Shown: positions 27,422 through 40,200 of the stretch, in pieces
Numbering within the stretch: the first letter of the stretch is position 1
How the letters are laid out: the number at the start of each line of letters is the position of its first letter
Assembly: GCA_964007475.1 (NCBI GenBank)
Contig: OZ023275.1
Coordinates: 31,749,619 to 31,813,618, forward strand
Origin: Hybos culiciformis
Lineage: Eukaryota > Arthropoda > Insecta > Diptera > Hybotidae
Direction: 5' to 3'
DNA: 64,000 nt
Position numbers and translations under genes: made by a program
The notes under the pieces: generated by a model
The model's database searches: none
Told to the model about the DNA's origin: nothing
The model's input: only the letters and a program-made list of their open reading frames with translations

Positions 27422-27491
27422 GAAAACAATGGCTAGACTATATTTTATTATCCTGTCTATAATAAGTGTATAAAGGTCAGCCATTGTTTTC
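27422..27491 (+). ncRNA. Hairpin resembling a microRNA precursor (candidate only)
   Basis: GAAAACAATGGCTAGAC (27422-27438) pairs with GTCAGCCATTGTTTTC (27476-27491) with a single bulged base. Pairing continues inward, imperfectly, through TATATTTTATTAT against ATAATAAGTGTATA, leaving a terminal loop of about six bases near CCTGTC. The transcript would be a hairpin of about 70 nt with small bulges, the size and shape of an animal pre-miRNA, and the lower stem is GC-richer than its surroundings. I recognise no known microRNA in it. AT-rich genomes hold many fortuitous hairpins, so this is a structural candidate only. Either strand could be the transcribed one. Confidence 0.3.
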
Positions 27492-30400
27492 ATATATATT
27501 AATAAACAAAACTTTTTATGAGCAAAAAAACGCAAAGATATTTATACGCTTTTAAAAGTGGACAAAAAACAAGCTTAATAGTATATATGAATTTATATAA
27601 TATGAATAACATTTTTTTTTTGGTTTGTATGTTCATATAGCATGCATTTATATGTATAGATTTTTAGATTGAGTTAGTGTAGACAATTTTGTTTTTCGTT
27701 TTTTTCTCTTTTTACTTTTATTATTGACTTTATAATAAAAACATAAACTTGCGACAAAAATAATAAAATTAAACAAAAAATTATTATTACATTCTTTTTT
27801 TTTTGTTGATATTGATAAAATCTACTAAATATATAAGTTAGATTGTTCTCTATAATTTGAGTTTATAAATGAGTAAGTTAGTATGTTTACTAATCATTTT
27901 AATGTCATGATAATATAGTTGAACCTTCTATAAGAGTAAAGTAAACCAATTATTTTAAGTTTTTTGTTATATTTATACCACTTTTGTTATTCTGCAATAT
28001 ATTAAACTGAAATTTTATTTTGGATTAAAATTAAGGAATAATAATCTGTTATCCGATTGTAATATTTTCTCTGTCGAGTTAAATAAGAAATTCAACTCTT
28101 AAGATCCTTTTTCTGAATTGCAGATAATTTTTGCTTGTCATCTAATTGTTTACAAAAATAAACAACAATCTTTATATCTGAAAGGCAGCAGCAGCAGCAA
28201 AAAAAAAAATGTTTATTTTTTTTTATTTGTGGCGGGTTTTAAATTCAACACCACCAAGAGTGTTTGTTTTCAAGAATTTTGTTGTTTTAAGATGTTTTTA
28301 TTTTGCGGTTTTCTCCTTAAACTAGAAGTTTATTACTTAATATACCTTGAAAACAATTTAAAAAAAAATAAATAAATTGTAGACTCAAATAAAAAGTAAA
28401 CTTTTGAATACAAAGTAAATTTTTTTGAAATATTTTCAACATATTAATGATGAGTGTTGTAACGACACAAGATATTTTTCTATATGTTTCAAAATATTTG
28501 TTTGTTAATGTGGCGAATTATATATGATTATTTTAATAAAATTTTTTAGCGTAGTGCAAATTGCATTAATCAATCTCTATTTTATTTGTTAATTTAAAAG
28601 TCAAATTTCAATATATTTTTTGAATTAGTTAACACAGTATATATTGGGAAAACACATTTAGAATTTTCGTTTTAATTTATTTTTGTTTTATTATTCTAGG
28701 TTTTTTTTGCCTACAATTTTTTTAATGTGAAAGGAATATTTAAAAAAAAATCAAAATTAATTTTATTAAATGTAAATGTACACAAAATATATACATTGTA
28801 CATTATATCTAAGAAATATAATATGCTACTTTACTAGTCTTAGAGATCTCATGTACTAAGAACAAAATGTGATATATTTAATACCAGGAAAATGGGGAAA
28901 CCTCTTTGACATTAATTATTCTAATTAAACTTATTTGTGAGTAAATATTGAATATTCAAATGCAAATAAGGCAAATTAATATTTTAAAAATTTTATGAAA
29001 TTGATATTATATCCAAGAAATTTGAAATTTGAATAAATATTCAAAGAACTCTCAAAATGGTTATTATTATTATTATGTACACATTATAAAACTATTTGAT
29101 AGAACATTTCAATTTGACAGTGTTTATTTGTGTAAAAAAAAAATATATATATATATGTACGTGTTTTTTTCTCTTTAAAAAATAATATTAACTTTCAAGA
29201 ATTTTTATTTTTTGTTTGCTATGTTTTTTATCATCTTTTTGAAAAAAAAAAAAAAAAATTCTATATGTATATTCAGTATATTTATAAAAAAATAATAATA
29301 ATAACTATAAAAATAAATGAAAATTTAATATTTTTCTTGTGGTTACTGAATTAAGTAGAAAAATAAAGCAAAGGAAAGCAAAAAAAAAAATAATAACGAA
29401 AAAAATATTGAGGTTGACATATCTGTGTGTAGGTCTTAAAAGTATTTTGCATAAATTTTGCATTTTTATGCACGAAAAAAGTATGCAAGATTTTTTTTCA
29501 TTTTTTTTTTTTTTTTTTTTTAAATTGAAATACACAATTTTTATGGCTTCTTATTTTGCATTTTAAGTAAATAAAAAAAAAAAAACTTTATTTTGCATAA
29601 TTACGCAAAAAAAAAAAAAAAAAATTCTTTTTTTATAAAAAAAAAAAAATTCAAAAATCATTCCAATAAAATTTTGAATAAATTTGATCGCTATATTTGT
29701 GTCAAATTTAAGTTAAAAATCCTGGTTAGTTATATATACATACATATATTTTTTTAATATTCAATTTGTTTGCTTCTGATTTAAATTAACGATTTTATGC
29801 CTTAAAATGTTCGTTTTGAATGTCAATTAAATAGGCCTGAATCAATATTTAAAAATTTATGAGAATAATGAACAAATTGAATTTATACGAAATTTCATTT
29901 GAAAAAAAACAAAAAATAAAAATAAAAATAAGAAAATTTATTTTATGTATTTATAAACCTGTCCTGTGTCTGGTGACCATTTTTTTGTTTTACCATAATG
30001 ACAATTATAATATTATTTAACAAGTCTTGTATTTTATATTGAATGTAATTTTAGAAGAAAAAGCTAAAAATAATCTTAAATCTAAATTTGTACCACGTAT
30101 TTAGAAAAAGTTCTAGAAAAGAATAAAAATAACCTTAAAAAAAAATTTTTTTTTTCCTCCAAAATAACCAGATCCTAAGAAAAAATTAATATTGAACTAT
30201 CGATTTTTATCCGTATTATATTTCTTTGGTCCAGTTTCGTTTTTTTCTTTGACAATTTTGTAGTTTAATGGTAAACTGAAGCCTAGTACCATATAATATA
30301 ATATATATAAAGTGATTAGTGTTCAATTAATTAACTTTCTATATAAAATTTTATGTCTTTTCCAAAAAAATCTAAACAATTTAGCAGCATTAGATAATCT

Positions 30401-31204
30401 TTTAATTTTTAATTCAAAAGCTTCCCCCCCGAAAAATATGATTACATAATTTTGTTAAAAAAAAAAATAAATGGTTGTGACCAATTTTTGACATTTTGGT
30501 GAATACAAACTATACAGTACAAAAATAAACAATATTTTTTTAAGTAGATAAAAAATTTCTTAATTTGAATATGAAAAAAGAAAAACAAAAAAAAACAAAA
30601 AAACGAAAAAACAATTTATTTTTATTCTTATCATTAATCAAAAGTTGCGATCATTAATTTGAAAAGGAAATTAATATTCTGCTAAATTATTATATTTTTA
30701 TTCAGCAGCAATTTAATTTAACAAATGAATACCGGCGTTATTTAAATTTTTTATTTTTTTTTTTGTATTGTATTTATTATCAAAAAGCATGAAAAATGCA
30801 TTTTAGTTAAAATAAAAAAAATAAAAAATACATTATAAAGAATGCATCGAAAACAAAAATCAGTTATTATTATGGGTCTCTAAGGTGTTTACTATCCAAA
30901 ACAAAAAATACCTAAAAAACAAATTTTTGTTTTTTTGATGATTTTCTGAAGGGTCTCATACTACATGACCTTTAAAACACTTTGTTCAATTCTCATGAAT
31001 ATATATAACTTCTTCTTATACTCTTCTTATACAGGAATTCAAATTAGAAATAAAATCTGTCAAAAAAAAAAACAAAAGCCAAAAAAATTAAATATTTTGA
31101 TTGATTATGAGAAAAAATATAAGAATGTTTTAATTTTTTTTTTGTTTTGGGAAAATAAATTAATTATTATATATAATTATTGTATATATCTAATACCCAG
31201 ACCG
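27492..31204. other. AT-rich non-coding stretch
   Basis: No gene is supported. Long A and T runs are especially dense at 29240-29650. A CAG triplet run (AGGCAGCAGCAGCAGC) is at about 28183-28198. The 98-codon plus frame at 30965-31261 is partly read through A-runs and has no recognisable motif. Confidence 0.6.
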
Positions 31205-31278
31205 CAGCTATATTTTCTGTATATGTATAGAGCAAATCGGACTAGTGGATTACTTTCGTAGGATTAGTCATAACAAGG
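31205..31278 (+). repeat. Diverged dispersed repeat, copy 1
   Basis: The segment around ATATTTTCTGTATATG and GGACTAGTGGATTACTTT, with TAGGATTAG and TCATAACAAGG following, resembles 51392-51480 in the same orientation, with substitutions and a few indels. Two such matches about 20 kb apart suggest an old dispersed repeat, but the alignment is by eye and the sequence is AT-biased. Confidence 0.4.
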
Positions 31279-34200
31279 ACAGCAGATCGAACTTTTGCTA
31301 CTTAATTGCTTCTCTCGCATTATTATACCAATATTTGACATAATAATTTCACAAAAACAATTTTATAATTCTTAAATTTTTCTTCTAGTTTGATAGTTGA
31401 TTTTCTTGCGAAAATTTAATCACAAACCTTCTCGTTCTTGGAGGAATTCAGTTTATCAATGAAACGCTTCTATTATTCGAACAAAACATCATTAAAATGC
31501 GGTTATACAGCGTTTGCATTGAAAATTAAACATTCAAATTGGAAATACTCTGAAAGTGTAATATCAAAATCTATTAATTAAAATTATATAAGTCAAAATT
31601 TAAGAAATAAAGCCGTGGGTGGTGATATTAACTTAAACAAATTATTATAACGTAAGTCATTAAGTTTTATAATAGTTCCTCGGTTTATCAAATAAAAAAA
31701 AATATATATATATAAATACAACAACGGTTACTTTCTGTAAATAAAAACAAAAAAAAAATGCTTGTGGTCAATCGAAGTCAACCAATAATCCGGATAACGT
31801 GAACACTAAATAAAAAAAAAAGAAAATTAATAATTTATTTTAAAAAATCAAGTTTTATTTTGCATACACAATTTTTTCTTTTCATCAATTTAAATAAAAT
31901 TTTTTCTTTATATTTTTTATATAAAATATCATTATCTTGTTTAATTTTAATAACATAAAAAGGGGAAAAAAATTTTCTTAGCAATCAAGATTGATGTTAA
32001 ATATTGCGGTTATGGAATAATATAAAAAAAAATCAATGATTTCGGACAAACTAAGTTTGTCTTTTTCAATGGAGAAATTATTTTAGTAAAGAAACAAATA
32101 TAGTTATGTCAAGTACGTTAAAGACTGCAAGCTTTCTATCTTAAAGCAATATATTCATTAAGTCCAACTCTGTTTCAGACTTGTACATACACTTTCTGAT
32201 ACATTCTTGATTTAAAATTTTGCTGAACTTTGATCATCGATGCTTTTATACAAAAAAAAAATTGTTCACCAAGAAGTAAAAATCAGAACAATACTTTTCG
32301 CCAACATATTTGAAGGAAATGTGAAAATATGAAATTTTCTAAATAAACCGTGATTTCTGGGCGGAAATTAGAAACCAGTTTCCTCTTTAATCAGCTATCA
32401 TCATTCCAAATCAGAATCTTATATAAAATTAATATTTTTTTTTTTTTCGAAAGAACAAGCCAGAAGAAAATCTAATTATTTTCTTTTAATTTTTAGTCAA
32501 GGTGTAGAATTATTAAAAAAATAAAAATAAAAATAAATGAAATAAAAATGTATTGATTTTAACTTTAAGTCATGTATGTGCAAAATAAAATATAGTATAA
32601 AATCGTAATACTGTGTATAATATAGCAATATTAAATTATAACATTAATGTTACATAATGTTGAAGGAATTATTTTTTTTTATTTTTATTGGAAATTATTC
32701 TAATTCAGGGTTTTAATGGCATAGAATTATATAATTTATATGTATGTAAGAACCTAATTATGAAATACAAGGAAGGAATCAACAAAAAAACCAGAATATT
32801 TGACACCAATTTTTGAGAACCGTTTTACATGATTATTAGGATGAATAAAAAATTTGGTAGAATTTTGATTAAGTTTTTGGAAGAAAATAAAATACTCTAA
32901 TACTGCAACTTGTTGCAGATTAAAAAAGGGAATTGTTACATTGAAGAAATTTTCAATATTTTATAAACTTTAATAGTGAATAATTTACCTTTTTCAATTA
33001 TTTTCTAATATTTTTTTTTGATCAATAATCCTGGTATGACATAGCCCCACTGCCAACATTGAAATTATCACATAACTATAAGTCTATTAAACAATTTACA
33101 CCCAAATATTTAAAATTTTAACGACTGGCGTTTATGTAATAATGATTATGTAATTATGGTTCTATAATTATGATTGCGTAATAATAATGATATTATTTAA
33201 GAACAACAGAATATCCCAATTGGTAAAAAATCTTTCCAAGTTAAGGAAAATTTGGAAGCAATATAATTTTACTTAATTTAAAAATGGGAAAATATAGAAA
33301 AAAGTAAATTTTAATGTTTTTCTAAGTAAAATATCTGTAGTGAAAATTTCCTAAAATATATTTTTTATGAAAAAGTTTATATATCATAAACTTGTATTAT
33401 CAAATTAACTATTTTATCGCGATCGATTCGGCGGGCGTTTATCGTCCTCTTATCTCAATGAAATATTTTTTTTATAAATGTATTAATAAATAATGTTAAT
33501 GTTGGTACTTCGAATCGGATAATATCAAAATTATTTATTCAATAAATTCATACTGATGTCCATAATAATAATAATAAGCTTATAGTATAATTTTTGTCTT
33601 CAATTTATTTTTATAAGAAAATGTTTAGCGGGATTAAATTTCGCACTTTTAGGAATTTCTTTTATGTTGGTTATTTATTATTATTTACAACAAAAAAAAA
33701 ATTAAATTAAATAAAGAATATTAAATTTAACAAATAACAAGACAAAAGCTCTCCATCACATCAAAATTATAATGTCAAGCGAAAAGACAAAAAATTTTAA
33801 ATTAAATTTTATATTAAAATTTATTATCGTCATTATTAGGTGATAAAATATCTCAAATTATAATAATTTATAAAATTGATTGTCTTTTATTATTTAATAA
33901 AATCTCCATGAATTTTTTCTTTTCTGTTTATTTTTTTTTAAAGTAATTTTTTGTTTTCTTATTTTACTTATAATTAATATGAAATAAATATGTAATTTTA
34001 TTTGGTGTTAAAAAAATCTCTTTTTGGATAAACGTATTTATTATGTAAATTTTTCGTAATTATTATTGAAATAAATGCGAAAGATATACTGTTTTCATAT
34101 ATTTTAGTTATTAAGAAACAATGTTTGTGGTGTGTGGTTTGTAGGTTAGAGGTGGTCCTTTGTTCGACTCTGACTGTCGCATCGGTGTTAGGAATAGCAA

Positions 34201-37200
34201 TGCAATGTTTAGTTCCAATTGTTTTTCTTATATTTGTTTCTTCCAAGATGAATTTCATATCGTAATCAAGTTTTTGTTTATTTTACTGTTAATATTGGTT
34301 TGGTTACGAGAATATGGTTACGACTATATTCGATTGAACTTAGGATTTTTTTTGCGCATGTTCTGCCTTAAAAATGTATACAATTATCACGGTAAGGACC
34401 AGGTTTCCTAAAAAAAACAACTCAAAACTACAAAAACGGTTTTAATAAAATCTAAATTAGGAATTCGATTTTATTATGTCAAACTGTTTTGATACTGCTT
34501 TGCATAAAATGTTAAATAATTGGAACTGAATAACAAAAAATAAAAAAAAAACTCCTCCAACTGACGGAACTCATAAAAGAATCACTTGAATTGAACTCCC
34601 GTATTTATGTAAATAAGATTTTTTTTTTTGTTTTTACCTTAATGTATATACTTAATATAATATGAAAATTATTTAATATTTTAATAATTAAAGTGGGCTT
34701 ATTTATTTTTGACCAAAAATAAATTTTCTTGTTTACTCTACAAAAAAAAAAAAAAAAAAAATTATAAAATATTTTAGTTTTTAATGACCATTAATAATTA
34801 AATTTTTAACAACTTAAAAAGTTCTTTTTGTTTGTCTTTTAAATTAATTAGAGGAAAAATTTTTTTTGAGCAACATTATTTCACAATTTTGCAAATTCTT
34901 TTTGAATTTATGTAAATGTTCAAGAGTATTATAGTGAAATTAAAATTTTGATTCCGAAATAAATTACTTGAATTTTAATCATTGATAGCTTACCCAACGA
35001 ATGAAAAAGAGTACTAATGTAATAGGGATGATGCGAAAAGGACTTGGAATCGGAGTAATTCGAGATAATCGCGTTTTACTGAAGTTTCTACCGAAAACAT
35101 TTCACATAGTACGACATATTCGATCTTAACTGGTATAGTAATAAATTGCAGATATAATACATACCTTACACTCGTATCTTCAGTTTTTTCACGTTCTGCT
35201 AATTTTATTTCAAGAAACTTTAATAAAATGTCAATTGAAATTCAAACAACGAACTTGAAAAATTCAAAATTAGAACATAGCTGTATACCTAACATAATTT
35301 TGAATTACCATTAAGTGTAGGAAACAGTAGAAATAAATTGATTTTTATTACCGTATGTTTATTTATTTATTTTTTATTTTATTTTTTTTAAAAGATATTT
35401 GAAGTGCCAAACCATAAAATTTGAACCACTTCTTTAAATTGCTATAAATTTTAGTATTCAAAACAGTAAATAAAAAAAAAAAATTAACTTACAGGTAAAA
35501 ATTAATTGAAAAAAACTATAACAACTTTTTTGACATTAATATAGTAAGAAAAAATTATGAATATTTAATTAATTTAATGAAAAAGTGTAGAATTTTATGA
35601 CTGTTGTTTACTAGGCAGCTACATACATTAATTTAAAATCGAGTATATACATATTTTATGTGTTTAATATTAAATCAAAAGAAAACTGGTAAAGGCACAT
35701 GCGCCCACGCGTTAACATTCCAATGTTGAGTAATTTGTGCAACGAACACGAAATTTTAATTTTTTTTCCTTAGAATTTTTTTTTTTTATCATTATATGTT
35801 TTTTTATATTAATAATTCAGCGCCAGCATTAAAGTGGTTCAAAAACAAAAAATTTTCCTTAAGTAGTATTTATACAAAGAATCGAAAGATACTAATAACA
35901 TAAAATTAGAATGATTGGAATAAGCAATAAATTTAAAGTAATATTTTATTATTGAGAAATTCAATCTTCCTGCAATATTATGTTCGAACATTAATTTGTA
36001 GCTAAATGCAAAGGTGATTAATTTTCTAAATAAAAAATAAAAATCATTATGGGTTTGGGTACATAATCTGAACCACTCTCATCATGAAGAAATAAAAAAC
36101 TGACCATTAAAGAAAAAAGCATAAATTTTCCCAAAGGTACATAAGATAAAATGATTAAAATAAAGATGAAACTCTCATTTTGATATATGAAAAAGAATGT
36201 GTTTTTAAAAAATCTGGGTCAAAATCTTGAAGGAGGTAGATATGCTTTAAATTTAATGTCACAGAAAATGTCACAAAAACAATTGAAAACTCACACAAAA
36301 AAAAAATCCCATAAAAAAAATTTTATAAAAATAAAGCAAAAAAAAAAAAAAGTAAAACATAAAACTTGTAAACTTTCGCTTTATGTTTATTTTAACTTAT
36401 TAGGTATAAATTTTTCTGTAAAAAAAACAAGAAAAATGTTAAAATTTATATTTTTTAACATAAATATATTCATTTCATTGGCGAAAATCATTAATCTTAA
36501 AAAGATGAGATTACGATTAATTTTAAAGGGTTGGGCACATGTTGCTCTTTAATTAAAATTCCTAAAAAAAATAAAAGCTTTCAGGTGGTATAATATTGAA
36601 ATATAGTTGGTATATGGTATATTATTAACATTAGAAAAAGAACATGAAAAACTTTAAATTCTTCGAAACCATGAAATAAGGTTTAAGGTGATGTCAATTT
36701 CGAAAAAAAAAGGGCTAAGAATAATAATTTTTGTTGATATATGATCATGATTTTGGAACTTTTTGTAATAAAAATATCTGACATATATTACATGTCTATT
36801 TTTATGTAATTTTTGTTAATAAAAGAATAATTTTACCTATAATAAAAGATTAAAAAATTTTCTCTTGTGATTTATAATTATTAAATATGTACGTCTATTT
36901 CAGATCAGTAAGTAAGAAAATTTCCGTTTCTTTAATAATTTCTTTTCATTTAATGTAAATTTCCGTTCACCTTCAATTTTAGTCCATTACATTCAAAGAA
37001 GTCTCTTATACCGCAAAAAATGTCCAAATTATCACTTTTTTTTTGCTATTTCCAATAGCATTCTGGCTCAGGTAAGATTTTCTAATAAAAATTTTTCTTC
37101 ACCGTAAAATTTTGAATGTAAATTTATACAATTTATGTAAATAAACTTTAATAAATTGATGCTTTTAACTACAATTTTCCACAATACCAATGTCTCATAA

Positions 37201-40200
37201 AAATATTATGGAAATTATTAAAAAAAAAAAAAAGTAAAAAATTTTGCACATCTTTATAAAAAAAAACAAAATCTTTTTTATATAAAATTCAATTAGCATT
37301 TTGTTTTAACCATTATAAATTTTGCATTAATTTTGAAGAATTTTTAATATTAAAAAAAATAAAAAATAAAAAATTCTAACAATTTTAAAATTATACAACC
37401 TGCTTTTCAACTGTTATTTTTTTTTTTCATATAATATTTAAAATAATATTAAAAACTAAAAAAAAAATAGAATTTCTAAAAAAAATTATTTCAAAAATTT
37501 TCTTTCTGAAGACAACTTTAACCAAATGTGTATAATTCATTTTATATATACATAAGTACCTGGGAAAATATTATGCAATTAGAACAATTTTAATTTTAAA
37601 AGTACATACAATTTTCACCATTAGTGGGTAAAGTGATACGTTAATGGTATTTTGAAAATATTATTATGATGTATATATTTTCAATTTAAAGATCATTTTT
37701 GAAATGAAATAAAAACCAAAATTTTTTTAATAAAATTCAAAAAACTTTGAAAAATAAACTTTTCATTGAATATAATTTTTTTTTGTAGAAATTAAATAAT
37801 ATGTTGAAAATTATTTAAAGTTTATTTATGGATTAAAAAATAAAATAAAAATTCTAATTTCAATATTTTAATATTTAAAATTCAATTGTATAAGATTTTT
37901 TAAAAATGTACGCTTGAACTTTAGATTCTATAAATTAAGTTAATGTAAGCTAAACTAATAATGTAAGCTAACTAAAACACTGCTTTTTTTTGTAGTTTAA
38001 CAAGACAAATATTCAAATTAAAGACAAAAATTTAAATATTATTATTAATATACCCATTTAATTGAAACTTTATAATAAAAATATACCAGTATGACCCTTA
38101 ATTTTTATCTGTAATAATTAATATTTCACAAATTTTAAATAATTCCGACTTATAACCATAGCTTTTTATTATTCATCCATTTTATATTAAAATTTAGAAT
38201 ATAGCAAAATGCAACATGTATTTAATCAGCTGCTGGAAGTTAAGGAAAGATTTCTGTATATACCATCATCCTTCAAAAAAATAAAATTGAATATATTAAA
38301 TTTTTTCATAATATATAAATATTTTTTTAAACGTTTTTATATTTATTTTTATGTGATTTCAATAAAAAAAAAATTCATAAAATAAAATTTACATCAAAAT
38401 TTTTGCAGGAGGAAAAATCAAATAATAAAAAAAATTTATATAAATATTACCATTTTGAAAATAAGTATTATTGATTTTAAATATAAAATTTAAATTTAAA
38501 ATGCATTCGTCACAAATTGAAATTTTATATACTTATGTATATACAGTATATCTACTATTCAAAATCAATAATAAAAATCTTTAAGTTCATATATTATTTA
38601 TGATAATTTTTTTTTTGTTTTTTGTAACAATGTTATGAGAGTTATTTTTAAATTCAAATTTTTAGAATATTAATTTACGACTTTTTTGCAGTTATATAAT
38701 ATTCTTTTGCATCCAATCGCACCCTTTTTTTTCTTAAAATCTTTAACTGAACTGTAATGTGGACCTATCTATATACCTATAATACTATACTCGAGATACA
38801 ATAACATTAAGTCTGAATTCATTATTAAATTAACTTGTATACATATTACAAATTAAATTTTTCAACTATAGTTAGCAAAATTTCTTGTATAGTTAAAACT
38901 AACTAATACATTATATGATATTACTTTTTATCAACAATTTTAATCAACCATAACTTGGTAAATAAACAAAAAAAAAAAACTGACCATGAACTTTAATTCA
39001 TTGATTCGCCAAAAAAAAAAAATAGTAAAATATTACAAAGAAAAACAAAAACTAACAAAACTACTGAAAAACTAGCCATAACCAAATGGTAAAAAAAAAA
39101 AATGTTTTTTTTTCTGGACATTTCTATTAAAAAATTAATGTATATTTTTGGGAAAAAAAAAACTTTTCATTTTTTTTTTAAATATAATTTAAGTAAATAA
39201 AAACATTCAAAAAAGATATATATAAACAACTTTTTATTGACGGGTGTGACTGACCAAAATGATGACTGGTGTAATTTCATTTATAATAATTTAATATTTG
39301 TATAATACCGGATGGTTTTTAGCATTAAATGACTTAAAAATATATATTCATAATGTGAATGTAATTTTTTAATAAAAACCATTTAAGTTATTTTCATTTA
39401 TTATGGTTGACCTCAATAAAATATTCATAATATAATTAATTATACGTATAGTTGACATGGATCAGGGAAATATTTTGCCAATAATAATAAAATGATTTTG
39501 AAACCTTTACAGAAAATTTCAATTCTCATTCAAAAATTAACTTCAGGCATGATTAGAACGAAAGTTATGAAACAAAAATAAAATAAAGGGATTAAATTTC
39601 GTGCCGTTCGTCTAGTGGTGCGAGTGAGACACTGTGTAAAAGACTTTAAATATTTTTAATTTATATATATATATATATATAATATCTTTTTCATAAATTC
39701 TTAAATCGAAAATCTTCAAGTTGAACGTTAATTTAACTCATGAGTGTGATTAACTTTTTAACTTATGTTTTTCTACTGATTTAGTGTTGTGGCATAGACT
39801 GGAAAGAAAATAAAAAAAATAAAATAAAAAAATATCATAACTTATAAAGGTTTGGTCATCTTCATTAAACATTCCAACTAAACAAATGATGATGAGAACA
39901 TAGAAAATACAAGCCACAAGCAGAATTAAAAAATATTAAGGTATATAAATAAAAACAAATTTCATCATCGCATATGAATATATTATTTTAACCGGAGGGA
40001 AATTTTGTTTATTACTTAAATAATAAATAAATTTATTTCAAATTCAAATGATATAAATAAGCGAGAAAAATTGAAGAATTCAAAAAAAAGGCGCAAAAGG
40101 TACACATGATGAAACTTTTTATTGCCACAATTTATTTACACTTTTTTTTTAGTTCCATAAAATGTGGCTGTTGGACCTAAATCATTTCTTTTGTATATAT

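Noticed and set aside
34170..34180. B-box-like GTTCGACTC
   Set aside because: No clover-leaf can be drawn around it by eye; the upstream sequence is G/T-rich without paired stems.
36187..36552. Longest open frame in the window, 121 codons, plus strand
   Set aside because: It is Lys/Asn-rich and read largely through A-runs, with no domain or coding-like composition. One frame of this length is expected by chance in AT-rich 64 kb.
39600..39640. tRNA-like start (CGTTCGTCTAGTGGTGCGAG) resembling an A box
   Set aside because: No acceptor stem partner, no anticodon arm and no B box within the expected distance. At most a chance or decayed SINE head.
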